IMG/VR virus record: IMGVR_UViG_3300023049_000209
Coordinates: 1 to 61,484 of that record
Direction: 5' to 3' (one strand)
From: a virus
DNA: 61,484 nt
Shown: one piece after another, positions 25,876-33,420 of the stretch
Numbering within the stretch: position 1 is the stretch's first letter
Layout: the number at the start of each line of letters is the position of its first letter
Program-made: the position numbers and the translations under genes
The notes under the pieces: generated by a model
Told to the model about the DNA's origin: nothing
Database searches by the model: none
Seen by the model: the letters and a program-made list of their open reading frames with translations, nothing else

Positions 25876-27072
25876 ATGATGGATAAAGATTACATAAAAA
25901 ATATAATACAGAAGGTAGTTAGTAAAGAATTTTCTAACACACAGAAAAGAAAAGTCATTGATTATAATGATAGATTCAATTTTGCATGCCCTTACTGTGG
26001 AGATAGTCATAATAATAATAATGCTAAGAGAGGGAACTTATATTTGAATAGACTTTTTTACGTATGCTTTAACTGTGATAAAAAAACTACATTAGATAAG
26101 TTTGCCAAAGACCATAATGAACAAATAGATCCTGATAAGAAATTAGAAATGATTGAATATCTAGATAGTGTTATGACATATACTGATTATAGTAATGATT
26201 TTGTAGATGCTAAGTTTGATGACTTAATTGATTTATCAGAACTTGAAAGAGTATTCAATGAAAATATAACACCGATATCAGATTTTAAGCCAATTGTTAC
26301 TAATAGTGGTATATATAAGTATCTAGTAGATAGAGGAATACCACCTTCTGCACATACTAACATTTATCAAGGTAAATTTTGGATAAACGAAAATGAATCT
26401 CAATGGATTATAATAATGCTCAACAAAAGAGATGATAAGGTTCTTGGTATGCAAATTCGTAATTTGAAGATGGGGAAAAGAAGAATGTTTAAAATATACA
26501 ATTATGAAAACCTTTTAGAATGGACCAACCATGGTAAAGAAAATGTTGAAGAACCAGATATAAATCAGATGGTTATCTATAATAAACTATCTTACTATTT
26601 TAATATATTAAATGTAGACTTTTCTAGTCCACTAACTATATTTGAGGGATATTTAGATTCTTTATTTTTTCCTAATAGTCTTGGTATGGTTGGTATAAAC
26701 ACCGATTATCGCTTCTTAGAAACTAATGACTTAGATTTAAGATATTTTTTCGATAATGACCTAGCAGGGTTTAAGAAATCACAAGAAAAAATAATAGAAG
26801 GATATCCTGTATTTTTATGGAAAAAGTTATTTGAAGATATTGTTGATAAAAAAAATGTTGAAGACCCATTTAGATTGTTACATAAAATATCAAAAGTTAA
26901 GGACTTAAATAAACTATGTGAGGTAAAACCAAATGCTTACAAAAGCCTTGACCTAGAGGGTTTCTTTAGCAAGGATGTCATGGACTTAAAATGGATTCCT
27001 AAAAACAAATATAAGCCAAATTATAACGATATTGATTATTCCAAGAAGATAGAGGCTTTAAAATACTTATAA
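25876..27072 (+). CDS. DNA primase (zinc finger plus Toprim)
   Basis: A 398-residue protein. An N-terminal zinc ribbon (CPYC at 38-41, CFNC at 64-67) is followed by a core with IYKYLVDRGIPPSAH, a QIRNLKMGKRRMFK segment and a Toprim-like region IFEGYLDSLFFPNSLG at about 255-270 with FDNDLAGFK at about 294. This is the order of DnaG/gp61-type primases, which make RNA primers for lagging-strand synthesis. The start may be the second ATG (MDKDYIKN). It lies between replication genes uvsW and polymerase and is followed by an HNH endonuclease gene on the opposite strand. Confidence 0.75.
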   Translation: MMDKDYIKNIIQKVVSKEFSNTQKRKVIDYNDRFNFACPYCGDSHNNNNAKRGNLYLNRLFYVCFNCDKKTTLDKFAKDHNEQIDPDKKLEMIEYLDSVMTYTDYSNDFVDAKFDDLIDLSELERVFNENITPISDFKPIVTNSGIYKYLVDRGIPPSAHTNIYQGKFWINENESQWIIIMLNKRDDKVLGMQIRNLKMGKRRMFKIYNYENLLEWTNHGKENVEEPDINQMVIYNKLSYYFNILNVDFSSPLTIFEGYLDSLFFPNSLGMVGINTDYRFLETNDLDLRYFFDNDLAGFKKSQEKIIEGYPVFLWKKLFEDIVDKKNVEDPFRLLHKISKVKDLNKLCEVKPNAYKSLDLEGFFSKDVMDLKWIPKNKYKPNYNDIDYSKKIEALKYL

Positions 27073-27075
27073 ACA

Positions 27076-27543
27076 CTATATGAATTTTATACTTCTATAG
27101 TTTTTGTTTTTATATCTTAAGTATTCTCTAAATGGAGTATTTCCCCTTTCGTTGTTACAGTATCTACAACACACAATTAAATTAACCTTCGTGTTATTAC
27201 CACCACTACTTATTGGTATTATATGATCAGAAGTAGCATTATCATAATTTAACTTATCATCACAATATATACATCTATAATTTCTATGTCGGTTTATATA
27301 TCTTTTAGCAAATCCCGAAGTTCTCCTCTTAACATTTTCACCACTATATTTTAACCCAACAACCACAAAGTAATTTAGTCTTTTATACCTTTTTCTGTAT
27401 ATAACACAATGTTTATAATTTGGATTCATTTTCATAATAAGTATAATAATATATTTCCATCTTTTGAAAAACTTATTATCAACCGATATAAAGTGTTTGT
27501 TTTGCTCTTTTAGCAAAGATTGTAATGTTTTCGTTAAGCCCAT
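27076..27543 (-). CDS. HNH homing endonuclease
   Basis: A 155-residue protein using the ATG at 27543 (MGLTKTLQSLLKEQ), which is preceded by the phage promoter motif; longer frames upstream are unlikely. Residues about 90-140 hold a complete HNH site: CIYCDDKL, SDHIIPISSGGNNTKVNLI, CCRYCNNERG, with two CxxC zinc pairs. The N-terminal part is basic. A free-standing HNH enzyme 3 bp from the primase stop, on the opposite strand, looks like a mobile insertion beside an essential gene. Confidence 0.8.
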   Translation of the reverse strand: MGLTKTLQSLLKEQNKHFISVDNKFFKRWKYIIILIMKMNPNYKHCVIYRKRYKRLNYFVVVGLKYSGENVKRRTSGFAKRYINRHRNYRCIYCDDKLNYDNATSDHIIPISSGGNNTKVNLIVCCRYCNNERGNTPFREYLRYKNKNYRSIKFI

Positions 27544-27557
27544 AATCAAATATGGCT

Positions 27558-27567
27558 TATATATTAA
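27558..27567 (-). promoter_or_regulatory. phage promoter motif TTAATATATA
   Basis: A perfect copy 14 nt upstream of the HNH endonuclease start. Confidence 0.5.
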
Positions 27568-27598
27568 TAATCTATTTTCATAAAATAATATATACTGT

Positions 27599-28123
27599 AT
27601 GGAAAACAAGAAATCAAAGAGATACGTAATTAACCTAGATGTGTCAAAGAGTAGATCAAGAGGCAATAAAACTATTCAAGTAAATTTAAAAACAGGTACT
27701 AGTAAAAGAAGATGTAGTGACAATTGTACTGATACTAAAAAAAATAGAAACATATTTATATACGGATTCTTTGGTTGGATGAATTTGAAATGGGTGATTA
27801 GAGAATTTTGTAAAATATATTCTGATGAGCCATCATTTTTCTCTAAGAAAAGGTTTGAATCATCAATTGGTTTTATAATAGGACAGACTGGTATGGTATT
27901 ATATTTATTACACCATTATAAATTTATGACAATGTCAGAGTTTTTACTTTGGGCTGGTACTGAATTTATAATCGCTGGTTATTATGTTAATCAGATACAG
28001 AAAGAAAAAAGAAGAAAATCTGATGAATATTATTTAGAGGAGGAAGACTTTTATAGCGATTTAGAGGATGATGAGAATATAGAGCCAGAAGATACAGATG
28101 CTGACTTACCCAGAAATCTTTAA
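27599..28123 (+). CDS. membrane protein of unknown function
   Basis: A 174-residue protein with a basic N-terminal 50 residues. Two probable membrane segments lie at about 92-108 (SIGFIIGQTGMVLYLLHHY) and about 113-132 (SEFLLWAGTEFIIAGYYV), followed by a basic and then very acidic tail (LEEEDFYSDLEDDENIE). A motif variant AATAATATATA precedes the start. No family recognised. Confidence 0.65.
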   Translation: MENKKSKRYVINLDVSKSRSRGNKTIQVNLKTGTSKRRCSDNCTDTKKNRNIFIYGFFGWMNLKWVIREFCKIYSDEPSFFSKKRFESSIGFIIGQTGMVLYLLHHYKFMTMSEFLLWAGTEFIIAGYYVNQIQKEKRRKSDEYYLEEEDFYSDLEDDENIEPEDTDADLPRNL

Positions 28124-28133
28124 AATTTAAACC

Positions 28134-28634
28134 TTAAACCTTTGATTCGAAATCATTATTAGTTATCTCACCTATTACATAATCAATAAACATATCTAAT
28201 TCATATTCTAGTCTAGAACAGAACTCAAATACATCGTAATGTGTTTTATTATCAATAAAATGATAAAAGTCTGGTGATGTAGTACCATTATGGAATAATA
28301 TTATTTTACCACTTAATATACCTTCTATTTTATGTCTTTTATTTAAAATCATATCTGGTACATATAGAGTACCTATAAAATGCCTCTCTTCATCAAGAAT
28401 TTCAGTATGTGAATACTCAAACCTAAAGTTACTATCATCATCTTCAAAAACCTTTTCAGATTCTTCTTTTATTATAATATTATGTATGGATTCTTCTTCA
28501 TTACATGAATATGAGTCTAAAAATGATATTTCAAGTTCTGTTATAGAACCAATTCCATATCTTAATATTTTATCTAGTAAATCATCCACTCTATCACTTG
28601 ATGTATAACCATCATATCTCATAAGGGCATTCAT
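28134..28634 (-). CDS. protein with a DUF6576-like N-terminus
   Basis: A 166-residue protein. Residues about 10-45 (RVDDLLDKILRYGIGSITELEISFLDSYS) match the helical segment that ends many Bacteroidetes rhomboid-family proteins (DUF6576-like), supporting a Bacteroidetes host. The rest is acidic with a beta-rich middle (HFIGTLYVPDMILNKRHK then GILSGKIILFHNG). Function unknown. It has a promoter-like motif upstream. Confidence 0.6.
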   Translation of the reverse strand: MNALMRYDGYTSSDRVDDLLDKILRYGIGSITELEISFLDSYSCNEEESIHNIIIKEESEKVFEDDDSNFRFEYSHTEILDEERHFIGTLYVPDMILNKRHKIEGILSGKIILFHNGTTSPDFYHFIDNKTHYDVFEFCSRLEYELDMFIDYVIGEITNNDFESKV

Positions 28635-28654
28635 ATTTTACATTATTTTTATAT

Positions 28655-28664
28655 ACTATATATT
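28655..28664 (-). promoter_or_regulatory. phage promoter motif TTAATATATA
   Basis: A perfect minus-strand copy 21 nt upstream of the 28634 start. Confidence 0.45.
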
Positions 28665-28688
28665 AATTTATAAAATCATGTCGTGAAA

Positions 28689-28711
28689 CACATTGGTCTT
28701 CAGCCGATGTG
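28689..28711. other. hairpin, possible IS605-type left end
   Basis: CACATTGG and CCGATGTG pair (one G-T wobble) around the loop TCTTCAG, about 76 nt before a truncated tnpB. IS200/IS605 ends carry such subterminal hairpins; assignment rests on position. Confidence 0.4.
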
Positions 28712-28772
28712 ATGTAAGGCGTAGGCAAATATACAAATAAAATCTAGAATAGTAATAGAGAAGGGATATTTA

Positions 28773-28782
28773 TTAATATATA
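28773..28782 (+). promoter_or_regulatory. phage promoter motif TTAATATATA
   Basis: A perfect copy 4 nt before the truncated tnpB start, showing that the mobile gene carries or acquired a phage-type promoter. Confidence 0.5.
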
Positions 28783-28786
28783 CATT

Positions 28787-29095
28787 ATGTTAAGAGCATT
28801 TGAGTACAGATTATATCCAAATAAGGAACAAGTAGAACTAATCAATAAACATATTGGTTCTGCTAGATTCATATATAATATAGGGTTGGAGGTAAACAAT
28901 TCTTCTAACGAAAATAAAACAACTCCTTTTGATTGTTACTACCTAATAAAGCAAATACCTGGTCTTAAAAAAGATGTTGAGTGGTTAAAAGAAATAAATA
29001 GCCAAACCTTACAAGCACCAATTAAAAACCTAGATAATGCTTTTAAAAGATTTAGAAGAATATACATAAACCCATCTGTGCCTTCGTTACAGTGA
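28787..29095 (+). pseudogene. tnpB: truncated TnpB (IS605 OrfB) N-terminus
   Basis: The first about 95 residues are a good TnpB start: FEYRLYPNKEQ, ARFIYNIGL, LPGLKK-like and NSQTLQAPIKNLDNAFKRF. The frame then breaks down, so the RuvC-like nuclease and zinc parts (over 250 residues) are missing; it cannot be an active guide nuclease. The next 75 bp on the minus strand (to 29172) contain a fragment MHIRKEIIQGVEYNFYNDID that may be the 5' end of a gene the element deleted or interrupted. TnpB family known; inactivation inferred from truncation. Confidence 0.7.
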
Positions 29096-29175
29096 TTTAA
29101 GACAGTTTTATAATCTATATCATTATAGAAATTATATTCAACACCTTGTATTATTTCCTTCCTTATATGCATAAT

Positions 29176-29214
29176 TAAAAAACTCTTACTATTATATGAA
29201 ATAGTAAGAGTTTT
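29176..29214. terminator. bidirectional terminator after DNA polymerase
   Basis: A perfect 15-bp stem AAAACTCTTACTATT/AATAGTAAGAGTTTT with a 6-nt loop, 8 bp beyond the polymerase stop; T-runs flank it on both strands. Confidence 0.85.
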
Positions 29215-29221
29215 GTTCTAA

Positions 29222-30538
29222 TTACCATGGAAAATCATCACCATCATCGTGAATATCTCCCAAATCATCATCGACATTTTTCTTTTTATTTGGTGACATA
29301 CCAAACCCAGAGAATATATCCATTACCACTGATAACCTTTTGGTTATTTCAGGCATCCCTAGTGGCTCTATAATAGAATTTATAGGTGATAGTATAGACT
29401 TAGAAAATTGTGTATCATAGTCAATCTCTGGTGCTATTTCGATAGGATAAGATCCTCTTATATAAGCAAACATACCTGTTATCTTTTTATCCTTACAAAC
29501 ATAGTACTTTATTTTAGTCCCAGATTTTATAAACTCGTACTTATTTTGTAGTGACTTGTTCTCGTTTAATAGATAGTTGTGATGTGCTGCCGACTTGACT
29601 GCAAAATGTGCACCACTTACAAATTGAAGTGGTAACGACTTATCGTTTATAACCTTAACATCATATTTAGAAACGGAAGATTGCATTGATATATCATCAA
29701 TATCTGCTAATTCAAACTCATTTCTAAGGTCTTTAACTAATCTTAACAAATCCTTTATATTAAATGTATCTGGGTGAGAAAATAAATACTTTACAATATC
29801 AACAATCTTAGTTCTAGCAAATGCGGGTGTTGATGATCTAACTAATTCAACACCTTTTGGGAATATATAATCCATTCTTTCATAAGGAATTCCATCTTCG
29901 AATAATATGTGTTGGATATACTTTTTCTTAGCTATATTGATAATAGACTCTGATATTCTTTCTAATTCAAAATCTTCTTTATTCTCAACACCATAACTAT
30001 CAGCATGTTCATCAAGCATTTGTTTGAAGAAGTTAGCAAATCTTATTTGGTCAATCCCGTTGATAAAGTCAACTTCATTAGACCAGTTCCAGATTAGATT
30101 ATCACCAAAGTTCATGTCTTTAACAATTTTTACTATATCTCTGTTATTAGAGTAAAACCCATCCATTAAAATTAAATCATGTGGCTTTTTTAAAAGTTCT
30201 TCAAATTTATCAATATCATCTTCCGTGTTATTATTAGATATAATCTTCCCAACTAAATTTGGATTGTCTATATCTAGTTTAGTTCTTGATAATACTATGA
30301 ATGGTTTATCAATAGAGTTTAAATACTCTTTGTTAAATACTTTATTTTTCCAATCACAGTGATCCATACATGGTTTGAATGATACAAAAATTGAATCTGT
30401 GTTATGTACTAATATATCATTTGCTATGAAGGTATGTGATTCGTCTTCCATTTCTAAATCATATACGTATTCATCCTCAAAGCTTCCAATTTCTTCTACA
30501 CTTTCAATTTCTAAAAGTTTATAATTTTCTTTTTTCAT
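29222..30538 (-). CDS. DNA polymerase B C-terminal fragment with split-intein C half
   Basis: 438 residues. Residues 1-46 are the C-terminal half of an intein: block F VYDLEMEDESHTFIANDILVHN, ending in the conserved His-Asn. Residue 47 onward is the polymerase: TDSIFVSF completes the YGDTDS catalytic motif. KKKYIQHILFEDG and FPKGVELVRSSTPAFARTK form the rest of the palm and thumb, ending in an acidic DDFPW tail likely to bind the clamp. Protein trans-splicing with the product of the next ORF upstream should join YGD to TDS. A terminator follows. Inactive alone because motif C is incomplete. Confidence 0.85.
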   Translation of the reverse strand: MKKENYKLLEIESVEEIGSFEDEYVYDLEMEDESHTFIANDILVHNTDSIFVSFKPCMDHCDWKNKVFNKEYLNSIDKPFIVLSRTKLDIDNPNLVGKIISNNNTEDDIDKFEELLKKPHDLILMDGFYSNNRDIVKIVKDMNFGDNLIWNWSNEVDFINGIDQIRFANFFKQMLDEHADSYGVENKEDFELERISESIINIAKKKYIQHILFEDGIPYERMDYIFPKGVELVRSSTPAFARTKIVDIVKYLFSHPDTFNIKDLLRLVKDLRNEFELADIDDISMQSSVSKYDVKVINDKSLPLQFVSGAHFAVKSAAHHNYLLNENKSLQNKYEFIKSGTKIKYYVCKDKKITGMFAYIRGSYPIEIAPEIDYDTQFSKSILSPINSIIEPLGMPEITKRLSVVMDIFSGFGMSPNKKKNVDDDLGDIHDDGDDFPW

Positions 30539-30567
30539 ATGCTAGTTCTATTCTGTCTATAGTCTTT

Positions 30568-31146
30568 TTAATTATGTATTATAACTCTATCACCACTTTT
30601 TAATTCCTTTGGTTTTATTTCCATTTTTTCACCATTTCTAAAAACAATTAGGGAATGATCTTCTGTTATAATGATTTCCTTACCACCACTCTTTATTTTC
30701 CATTTCTTTTTAGAAGTTTTGTGTCTAATTATATTCTTCACCTTAGAATAATGTATTTTTTCATCATCAGTCCAATTTAATGACTTAAAGTTAACAGGTA
30801 TAACTTCTTTATCTTTTCTGATAGATAATTTATTTTGTTTATCATAAAGATCTTTTATCGTAAATTTACCCTCTAGTGTATTTATAATGGACTTCCCATC
30901 TACACTATCACCATATATACTAACTGGTTCTTTTTCAGATATTTGTGTTACATTATCAATGTATAGTTTTTTATGCAATTCAAAGTCTAAGTGCCATTGT
31001 TTGTACCAATAGTCCTCATTATCTTTGTCCATCTTTTTTGTAAGTTCCCTACCTTCTGATGTAATAGTACCAGCAACGTGGTTATTATATAAGATAAAGT
31101 AAGGAGCAGCAAAAGCACCATAGCTTCCGTTTAATACTAATTTTAG
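30568..31146 (-). CDS. DNA polymerase B motif-B/palm fragment with split-intein N half
   Basis: The frame encodes KLVLNGSYGAFAAPYF (motif B), a linker, then YGD and the intein N half. From its only good ATG (31032, 154 residues) translation would start after motif B and be useless; reading from 31146 needs entry from the short upstream ORF across the 38-nt insert. The intein starts at Ser (SVDGKS, block A), has block B with TEDH (GGKEIIITEDHSLIVF) and spans about 112 residues; no endonuclease domain. The stop is 29 nt before the ORF with the C half. Polymerase and intein assignments are strong; the mode of expression is inferred. Confidence 0.8.
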   Translation of the reverse strand, partial: LKLVLNGSYGAFAAPYFILYNNHVAGTITSEGRELTKKMDKDNEDYWYKQWHLDFELHKKLYIDNVTQISEKEPVSIYGDSVDGKSIINTLEGKFTIKDLYDKQNKLSIRKDKEVIPVNFKSLNWTDDEKIHYSKVKNIIRHKTSKKKWKIKSGGKEIIITEDHSLIVFRNGEKMEIKPKELKSGDRVIIHN

Positions 31147-31184
31147 TCATCCACCCCCCCTAAATAAATTAGCGGGGGTTAACA
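31147..31184 (-). other. 38-nt hairpin insert in the polymerase gene, bypass candidate
   Basis: Between codons CTT (Leu, 31185-31187) and CTA (Leu, 31144-31146) lies a 38-nt insert beginning TGT TAA. It then holds CCCCCGCTAA, which pairs with TTAG and the run of seven G residues (10-bp stem, one mismatch), and ends TGGATGA. Removing it gives LQLALKLVLNGSYGAF, the expected polymerase sequence. There is no U-run, so it is not an intrinsic terminator. The layout (matching leucine codons, stop beside the take-off site, hairpin, G-rich sequence before landing) resembles T4 gene 60 bypassing. Confidence 0.55.
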
Positions 31185-31283
31185 AAGAGCAAGCTGTAAG
31201 GCGTTGTAGTAATCAACTTCCTTTTTTAGCTTGCTCGCTTGTTTTTTCAATGACTCTATTTCTTTTTTGGTTTCAGCCTTCAT
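31179..31283 (-). CDS. DNA polymerase B fingers fragment (short ORF)
   Basis: 34 codons, MKAETKKEIESLKKQ then DYYNALQLALC and stop. The segment YNALQLAL is the conserved end of the polymerase fingers helix just before motif B. An in-frame stop upstream (about 31307) shows that translation starts here, so the N-terminal exonuclease and first palm part of the polymerase must be encoded elsewhere. A T4-late-like TATAAATA lies about 25 nt upstream. It is probably the start of the second polymerase polypeptide, as in split gene 43A/43B phages. Confidence 0.65.
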   Translation of the reverse strand: MKAETKKEIESLKKQASKLKKEVDYYNALQLALC

Positions 31284-31347
31284 AGAGTTTTTGTTTATTA
31301 TTCGTTTTTATTTATAGTTTTTACTAAGTACTATGTTTAATGTAATT

Positions 31348-32100
31348 TCATAAATTTTTATTAATTTCTAATCTTTTCAATATAATATTATAATACTCTA
31401 TTTCCTTTTCAATGACTATATAATTTCTTTCTAAGTTCTCACACGCAACGGCAACTGTTCCACTACCCGCTACATTATCTAATACTAAGTCATCCTTATT
31501 TGTATACGATTTTATGAAAAACTCTATAAGTTTTAACGGCTTTTGTGTTGGGTGTATAGTTCCATTTAATTTGCTTTTTTGCTTATCAGAAGGGAATATC
31601 TGTACACTTCTAGGATACCTTATTGTTTCACCACCCCCACTTACATCTTTATCTACCTTCCCATATATTTTTGTCTTATTCTGAACAGATGCTTTCTTAG
31701 TATATGAATTCATAGGTTTATGCCCATTTGTCATCTGTGGATTGTAAGTTGGTAGTTTTTTGTAAAATACCAAAATATTCTCATGCGATTTCATAGGCAT
31801 TTTCTTTGCATTAAAAAACCCAGTAGATTGTGTTTTCTCCCATATCCATTCATATCTTAGCATTTCTAAATTAGAGCTTCCCAAAACTTTATCAAATGGT
31901 GTCTGAGCAAACAATAATATAGCACCATCATCTTTGATTATTCTCTTATATTCTAACCATAGTTTATCTAGTGGTAAAATACAATCCCACTTACACTTAG
32001 TAGTCCCATATGGTAAATCTGCAAATATCAAGTCTATACTTTTACTTGCTATATTTGGCATATAGTCAAAACAGTCGCCGTGTATTACTTTTTTATTCAT
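31348..32100 (-). CDS. DNA methyltransferase (N6-adenine/N4-cytosine type)
   Basis: A 250-residue enzyme. Motif IV is DLPYG at about residues 29-33; motif I is NVAGSGTVAVA at about 212-222; HPTQKPLKLIEFFI at about 190 is the usual conserved segment between them. This order (IV before I) is that of the beta class. VIHGDCFDYMP at the start is typical. It methylates DNA using S-adenosylmethionine; the target sequence cannot be read here. No restriction partner is adjacent, so self-protection or regulation is likely. Its ATG overlaps the preceding stop by 8 nt, so translation is coupled. Confidence 0.85.
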   Translation of the reverse strand: MNKKVIHGDCFDYMPNIASKSIDLIFADLPYGTTKCKWDCILPLDKLWLEYKRIIKDDGAILLFAQTPFDKVLGSSNLEMLRYEWIWEKTQSTGFFNAKKMPMKSHENILVFYKKLPTYNPQMTNGHKPMNSYTKKASVQNKTKIYGKVDKDVSGGGETIRYPRSVQIFPSDKQKSKLNGTIHPTQKPLKLIEFFIKSYTNKDDLVLDNVAGSGTVAVACENLERNYIVIEKEIEYYNIILKRLEINKNL

Positions 32101-32440
32101 CTAGTATATCTTCTATTAGATATTTTCTTAACTTTCTTTTTATGTTAGCATCTGTAATATCTTCGGATACCACTTCATATATTTTACACATACTTTTCTT
32201 TATCTTATCAATATCAGTTTGTAGTAGTTGATCAGATTTCATGTAATCACTACCATTCCACACTATTTCTAATGAATCCCTATCGGATACAATAACAACA
32301 AGTGTTATATTATCCTTTTCTAAGTAATGCTTGTAATGATCTATCTTTTCTTCTGTATTATGTCTTGAATATCCTTCACCATTAACATATAGAACAAAAA
32401 TAGGTTTTTTTAAGTCTAAGTCGTTATCTCTATCAATCAT
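32093..32440 (-). CDS. hypothetical protein coupled to the methyltransferase
   Basis: A 115-residue alpha/beta protein: KPIFVLYVNGEGYSRHNTEEK, then TLVVIVSDRDSLEIVWNG, then a helical C-terminus. No family recognised. It lies between the sliding clamp and the methyltransferase on the same strand and overlaps the latter by 8 nt. The position among replication genes suggests a replication or modification role, but this is only context. Confidence 0.65.
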   Translation of the reverse strand: MIDRDNDLDLKKPIFVLYVNGEGYSRHNTEEKIDHYKHYLEKDNITLVVIVSDRDSLEIVWNGSDYMKSDQLLQTDIDKIKKSMCKIYEVVSEDITDANIKRKLRKYLIEDILDE

Positions 32441-32455
32441 ATATTTTTTATTTTT

Positions 32456-33241
32456 TTATAAATCTTCATCTGAAAAATCTTGTTCATATGACAACATCAG
32501 ATTGTTATCGTTGTTTTTGACAAGTATGAAAGTGTCGAACAAACTAAACTCTATGTTTTCCATTGTTTCATCAACACACTTTAAAAACCTCTTATTAAAT
32601 ATAAAGTTCTTATCAATATTTTCTATCATCCCAATTTCTAAATCCCATGCTGCTCTTTCAAATATAGATACTTTTCCTTTATCAACATTGAACGTTATTA
32701 TATTGTCAGTGTTTATTTTTGATAGCTTCTTCACATCACTAAATTGTGATTGTGTAAGAGAAAAGTTCCAAGTTCTATTGTCTAAGTCAAGATTTTCTTC
32801 TAATTTTTCTTTGGTTAAATCTCTCACCTCATAGTACTCACCTGCTAGCCAATTTACTTTTAGTTTACCACCCTTTATTTCTATTTTTCTAGCAACCCTA
32901 ACATCATCATCCTCATTAGAATCTCTATGTGTAATAACCATACCAATTAAATCTTCTTCTTTTATAAAACTAAGATTCTTTACAAACTTATCACAACTAG
33001 TGATAATAATATCGTATGTGTATTCTATATCTTCTTTTGTTTCTAGATAATCGCTAGTCTTTAGGATATAATTTTTAAAAGCTACCATTATAGAACCACT
33101 ACCTAGCATAGAGTACATAAGTATATTATCCCTGTCTATTTTTAACTTTATTGTCTTATCAATATTCGTTAAGTCTTTTAATTTTGATATGAAATCGGGA
33201 AACATATCATTTTTAATTTTGAATTTTATTTTATCAGACAT
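32456..33241 (-). CDS. sliding clamp, gp45-like
   Basis: A 261-residue protein starting MSDKIKFKIKNDMFPDF (33241), preferred over a longer frame starting with low-complexity residues. It has the duplicated alpha/beta pattern of processivity clamps: LKDLTNIDKTIKLKIDRDNILMYSMLGSGSIMVAF in the first half and VKKLSKINTDNIITFNVDKGKVSIFERAAWDLEIG in the second. The C-terminal acidic DFSDEDL is typical of T4-type clamps. The clamp tethers the polymerase and, in T4, also activates late transcription. Same strand as the polymerase cluster. Confidence 0.7.
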   Translation of the reverse strand: MSDKIKFKIKNDMFPDFISKLKDLTNIDKTIKLKIDRDNILMYSMLGSGSIMVAFKNYILKTSDYLETKEDIEYTYDIIITSCDKFVKNLSFIKEEDLIGMVITHRDSNEDDDVRVARKIEIKGGKLKVNWLAGEYYEVRDLTKEKLEENLDLDNRTWNFSLTQSQFSDVKKLSKINTDNIITFNVDKGKVSIFERAAWDLEIGMIENIDKNFIFNKRFLKCVDETMENIEFSLFDTFILVKNNDNNLMLSYEQDFSDEDL

Positions 33242-33420
33242 TTTATTTATTTGTATTTGTATTTGAAAAAAATAATTTGTTGTCATAAATAAACTATAAT
33301 GTATTACACAACAGACATTATAATGTTATAGACCATAAATATTAAATAGTTGAATATATCATTATAAGTTTTGCCATACTTCTTATTTAATATATATTTG
33401 TATAAAAAAAATAACACAAG

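Noticed and set aside
27544-27666. Longer start for the HNH endonuclease
   Set aside because: It would extend over the promoter motif and the start of the divergent gene; the ATG at 27543 fits the motif spacing.
29060-29172. Minus-strand frame next to the TnpB remnant as an intact gene
   Set aside because: It runs into antisense TnpB sequence; only the first about 37 residues look native, so it is at most a remnant.
31147-31184. GC-rich hairpin as a transcription terminator
   Set aside because: No U-run follows the stem and the polymerase reading frame resumes immediately after it.
31147-31184. Group I or II intron in the polymerase gene
   Set aside because: At 38 nt it is far too short for a self-splicing intron; no core sequences are present.
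33242-33286. Longer start for the sliding clamp
   Set aside because: The extra residues are low-complexity Ile/Gln; MSDKIKF at 33241 is the natural clamp start.
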